Shown one piece after another: positions 60,605 to 64,000 of a DNA stretch of 64,000 bases. Every line of letters starts with the position of its first letter. Within the stretch, counting starts at the first letter, position 1. The notes below the pieces were generated by a model. It was not told the origin of the DNA and ran no database searches. It was given only the letters and a program-made list of their open reading frames with translations. Made by a program: the position numbers and the translations under genes. Source of the stretch: Cucumis sativus. Its lineage: Eukaryota; Streptophyta; Magnoliopsida; Cucurbitales; Cucurbitaceae. Location: assembly GCF_000004075.3 (NCBI RefSeq), contig NC_026661.2, positions 17,822,307 through 17,886,306 on the forward strand. Direction: 5' to 3'.

Positions 60605-61108
60605 AAAAGTTTTAGCATAAACTCTAGAAAAATATTTTGGTGATGTTAGACGATGAGTATAGTTGTAAAACTTTACAAATAGTAGAGCTCTAAAGTGTAA
60701 CCAATCTGATGTGCACGAAGAAGAATGGAGTGAAAGAATAAAAGTTAAAAAAATAAAGAGAGTATAATATTTGGTGAAAATTGATAAAGCAAACTTCTTT
60801 TTATTATAGTAGTTGATAAATAAATAAATAAGTTATAAAACTTAATTATAATTGAACGAAAAACTATTTAAGTTGTAGAAAAAAATTAGTACTAAAAATT
60901 TGTTACAATCTCGAGCTAAACAAATGTGCAATTTGGGTGACGTAATATCTATTTGAAACAGTAATTTAAGTTTAAATGTCATCCACAAGTATTGTTTTTT
61001 TTTTTCCTTTTGTTGATCTTAGGTTATTGTGTTTTAATTTGATTATATTGAAATTGTCCTATCATGCATCTTAAAACATGGTAACAAATTAAACTTACAA
61101 ACTAACTG
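60605..61108 (+). repeat. Direct repeat, copy A (about 0.5 kb)
   Basis: It shares an ordered series of phrases with copy B: agttttag.ataaa, gttagacg.tgagtatagttg, agtgaa.gaataaaagttaaa, ataattgaacgaaaaacta, ggtgacgtaa and atggtaacaaattaaactta. The two copies are diverged with several length differences, so the duplication is not recent. Such spacing could come from an old LTR-type element, but no coding parts or clean ends were seen. Confidence 0.6.
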
Positions 61109-61731
61109 TTTACACGAGATTTTCAAAGAAATGTAATTCGTAAAATTTAACTTTGTGTATTGATTTATATAGTTGATACAATCTCTATTATTTACTATTT
61201 TGATGTTTTCTGTCTGATACAAGTTAGAACGTAGAATTTTTTATCTTCGATCTTAAAGAATTTGTAGTTGCAAGTCAATTTGAGCTTCGATCCTCTATAA
61301 TTCAAATAAAGTTTGATTTTCCTAGTCTCCAATCTTTCAGAAGATGTTGATCTCAAAATTGATAAGAACTTACTCGTCTTGAGAGCATTTTAGAAGTTTG
61401 AGTCTTCAATTCTTAAGAGCTTCATTTATTCCTTCAACCAAATATCTTCAAATGAATGACAAATATCTCTATTTATGAGCTTGAGTCTATTTGTTTGTTA
61501 GGCTTAGGCTTAGGCTTGAACTCATTTACTTATTGGGCTTGGATTAGGCCTACTTGCTTGGCGACTTGGAGTTGGGCCCATTTACTTGGTGGGTCTGGGT
61601 CTCCTTGTTTGGTCCAAATTTTTCATCAAGAACTTGAATTTGATTGGATATATGAAAACTTGACTACCAAATCCAACCAAATTATAATCATTGCAATTTT
61701 GCTCTAATGACATGACATAATTTAATTGGCC
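61109..61731 (+). repeat. Segment between the direct repeats, with GGCTT-rich part
   Basis: It includes ttaggcttaggcttaggctt near 61499-61518 and repeated tgggcttgg and tttacttggtggg words to 61610. Such GC-richer repetitive wording is common in plant LTR-type sequence. It is treated as an old, non-coding fossil; the family is not identified. Confidence 0.35.
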
Positions 61732-62309
61732 GAAGTTTTAGTATAAATTGTAGAATTGTTGTTTTTAATTGAATGTCATAGTTCAGTGACGTTAGACGGT
61801 GAGTATAGTTGCAAAACTTCACCAAACTATGCAACTAGAGCTCTTGTCAAACTGATATGTAATAAAGTTGATGTGCATGGAAAATAATGAAGTGAAGGAA
61901 TAAAAGTTAAAAAGTAAAGAGAGTACAATATTAAAGAACTATTTGATGAAAAATGATGAAGCAAACTTATTTTTTTTATAGTAGGTGATAAAAAAAAGTC
62001 ACTCTTCATGTTCTAAAATTTTTGAGATTGTGTTATAAATTATAATTGAACGAAAAACTATTTAAATCGTAAAAAAAAAAGAAATACAACTAAACATTTG
62101 TTACAACTTGAAACTAAATAAATACGCGATAATTTAGGTGACGTAACTTCTTATTGAAAACAATCACTTAAGTTAAAAAGTATCAACGGGTATTGTTATT
62201 TGTAAATTTTGTCAAATCTTAATAAGTTATTATTTTTTAATTTGATTACGTTGAAATTATCATATCATTCATTTTAAAATATGGTAACAAATTAAACTTA
62301 AAAACTAAC
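61732..62309 (+). repeat. Direct repeat, copy B (about 0.58 kb)
   Basis: Same orientation and same order of shared phrases as copy A. It is longer by several small insertions. Confidence 0.6.
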
Positions 62310-63130
62310 AATAACTCAACCAGTTGTCATATGTTCTTAGACTTATTTTATTAAATTATAAATCTCATTATTATTATTATGTTTAGTTCGTCTTACACTT
62401 TATGTTCGGAGGAGAATTTACGAGAAATTAGAGTTGGAAGGTTAGCATAAGAGGGAGGTTAGGGTTATCTTAATCTCTTTTATCCCATTTCAATCTCCCA
62501 TAACCCTCTTTCTTTCTTTATTTTTTAATTTTAACAACTTTATTATTTTTGTATTAGTGATATTTGTAAAGATTGAAAAATATATATACAGTTTTTTTTT
62601 CTTCTTAGAAAATATTAAAATTTTATTTTTTTTAAAATATTAGTAGATGGTGGATGGTAAATTTTAAAAAAGAATAAATAAACTTATGAAAATTAATTTT
62701 ATAACATTGTTTATAAGAAAATAGAAAGTAAAAGATCTAGACCATTTCATACAAACAATCATATGGTTATTATTTTTGTTTCTTTTATAAAAATTTAGCT
62801 TAGGAACGTTTTTTATTAACTAGTTACCTACTTTACAAATACTTTTAAAAATTAAATTGAAAATTAAATAAAAATATAGACTTCAATAATTTGTTATTAC
62901 TTTTTACTGTTGGTTTATTGAATCAAAATATGAGAAACTACAAAAAAAAAAAAAAAAAAAAAAACATTTTCTAGAATTAGAATAAATTTTAATTTTATTT
63001 AACATTTAAAGTTTGGAGAAAAAATAAGCATTAAATTTAATAAATATTAAAAATTTGTAAAAAAACAATTTTAATACAAATTGAAAAACATAAGTTACCA
63101 ATGAAGACTGTTTTTTTTTTAAATATAAGG
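62310..63130. other. AT-rich intergenic DNA
   Basis: Contains an A22 run near 62941-62963 and a pyrimidine/purine patch at 62440-62520. No gene was seen. Confidence 0.5.
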
Positions 63131-64000
63131 AAACTTAGAGTTTGTTTGGTAACGTTTTCATTTCTTATTTCACGTTTTCTATTTCTTTTTTTTTAGAGCA
63201 AGAAGCATGAATGAGTTTGATAACTGTGTTGTGCTTCTTGTTTCTTGAAGAAAAAAAAACAGAAACATAAAATGTGTTTGATAACTATTTTTTATTTCCT
63301 TGATTTATTCGAGATATATATATTTTTTAAATTCATGTTATTTTACTCACATCTAATTTAATTAGGAAGATCTTCTAGTAATCTCATGAAGATCAAGATG
63401 AAGATTGAGATGTGTAGGACATAGTTGGTGAGAAGGAAGATAGAAACTCACGATGAAGAGGAGGACTGAAATCCACAACGAAAAGAAAGTCAAAGATCCA
63501 TGGCGAAAACACATATATCCGCACGAAAAGGACAAGGAAAACCCAAATATGGCGAGGAGGAAAATGATGAGGCGAGGAGGAAGATGGCGAAGACAATGAA
63601 AGAAAGAGAAAGACGATGGTTATTTAGGAAAACGATAGAGATAAGAGGAAAAAAAAAGAAAACCACGTGGAGAGTGGTTATTTTGAGAAAATGAAAATAA
63701 AAGGAAGAAAAATGAAATCTCGAAAATATTGAAAAGGAAAATGAAATAAAAAAATAATAGTTGAGAAAAGAAAAAAGGAATCCAATAAAAAAAATTGAGA
63801 AAAATAAAAAAGAAAAGAAAACTAATAAAAATAATTGAAAAACGAAACATGATAAACTATTTTTTTATGTTTCCAATAATTCTTTATAAAATGAGAAACG
63901 TTTCTATTTTTTTTAGAACGATAAATATGAAACGTTATCAAACACACTATTTTTTAAAAGATAAAAACAGAAACAAGAAACAATGAACGATAATGTTACC
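63131..64000. mobile_element. Inverted-repeat element cut by the window end (hAT- or MULE-like)
   Basis: The left end reads gagtttgtttggtaacgttt. The reverse complement of the last bases of the window begins ggtaacattatcgttcattg and later has gtgtgtttgataacgtttca, matching further left-end words (gtgtttgataact). The element is therefore bounded by imperfect inverted repeats and its right terminus lies just outside the window. The interior (63380-63680) is strongly purine-rich on the plus strand and has short open frames on both strands that I take as composition effects. Confidence 0.45.

Noticed and set aside
63393-63694. Short frames on both strands in the purine-rich patch
   Set aside because: The open frames follow from the strongly purine-biased composition inside a mobile element; no protein family is recognisable.

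Overview
This window is nuclear DNA from a flowering plant, most likely a eudicot. The genes are intron-split with GT-AG borders, the intergenic DNA is very AT-rich, and the products are plant types (a CRIB-containing RopGAP, a PLS-class PPR protein, SQEF-ending H2A.X, a Bruno-like BRN protein). The repeat style reminds me of Cucurbitaceae (Cucumis), but that is an impression, not a proof.

Layout. A multi-exon gene for a protein with C-terminal tandem BRCT domains (788-5865, +) is followed by the U1 snRNP C protein (7835-10424, -), a mitochondrial carrier sharing a divergent promoter with it (10911-15853, +) and, after about 8 kb of repeats, the three-RRM Bruno-like protein BRN1 (23739-27828, +). 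A gene-poor 12 kb stretch follows. Then come a small acidic protein of unknown function (39638-40057, +), a RopGAP (41403-44065, -), an intronless PPR protein (48448-50475, -), the ribosome-biogenesis WD40 protein UTP15 (51444-53030, -) and two tandem H2A.X genes (56975-58218 and 58731-59240, both -). The last 4.7 kb is repeat-rich, with a pair of about 0.5 kb direct repeats and an inverted-repeat element cut by the window end. For the BRCT, U1-C, carrier, BRN1 and RopGAP genes, joining exons at consensus sites gives uninterrupted frames whose lengths sum to multiples of three.

How the genes relate. As I recall the Arabidopsis annotation, RopGAP, BRN1, the carrier, U1-C and the BRCT protein are close neighbours in the At4g03100-At4g03130 interval, so the left two-thirds appears to be an old syntenic block. 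Its products are functionally mixed: DNA damage, splicing, mitochondrial transport, mRNA control and ROP signalling. The most suggestive pairing is across the window: an MDC1-like tandem-BRCT protein at the left end and two copies of H2A.X, the histone such proteins read in animals, at the right end. I found no virus, CRISPR array, operon or clearly new system. The more unusual signals are a T35 run placed on a splice donor, a T38 run just after a stop codon, a T16G21 run upstream of UTP15, a 33-bp duplication with palindromic flanks in the U1-C locus, and matching CT/GA tracts at the two ends of one intron.
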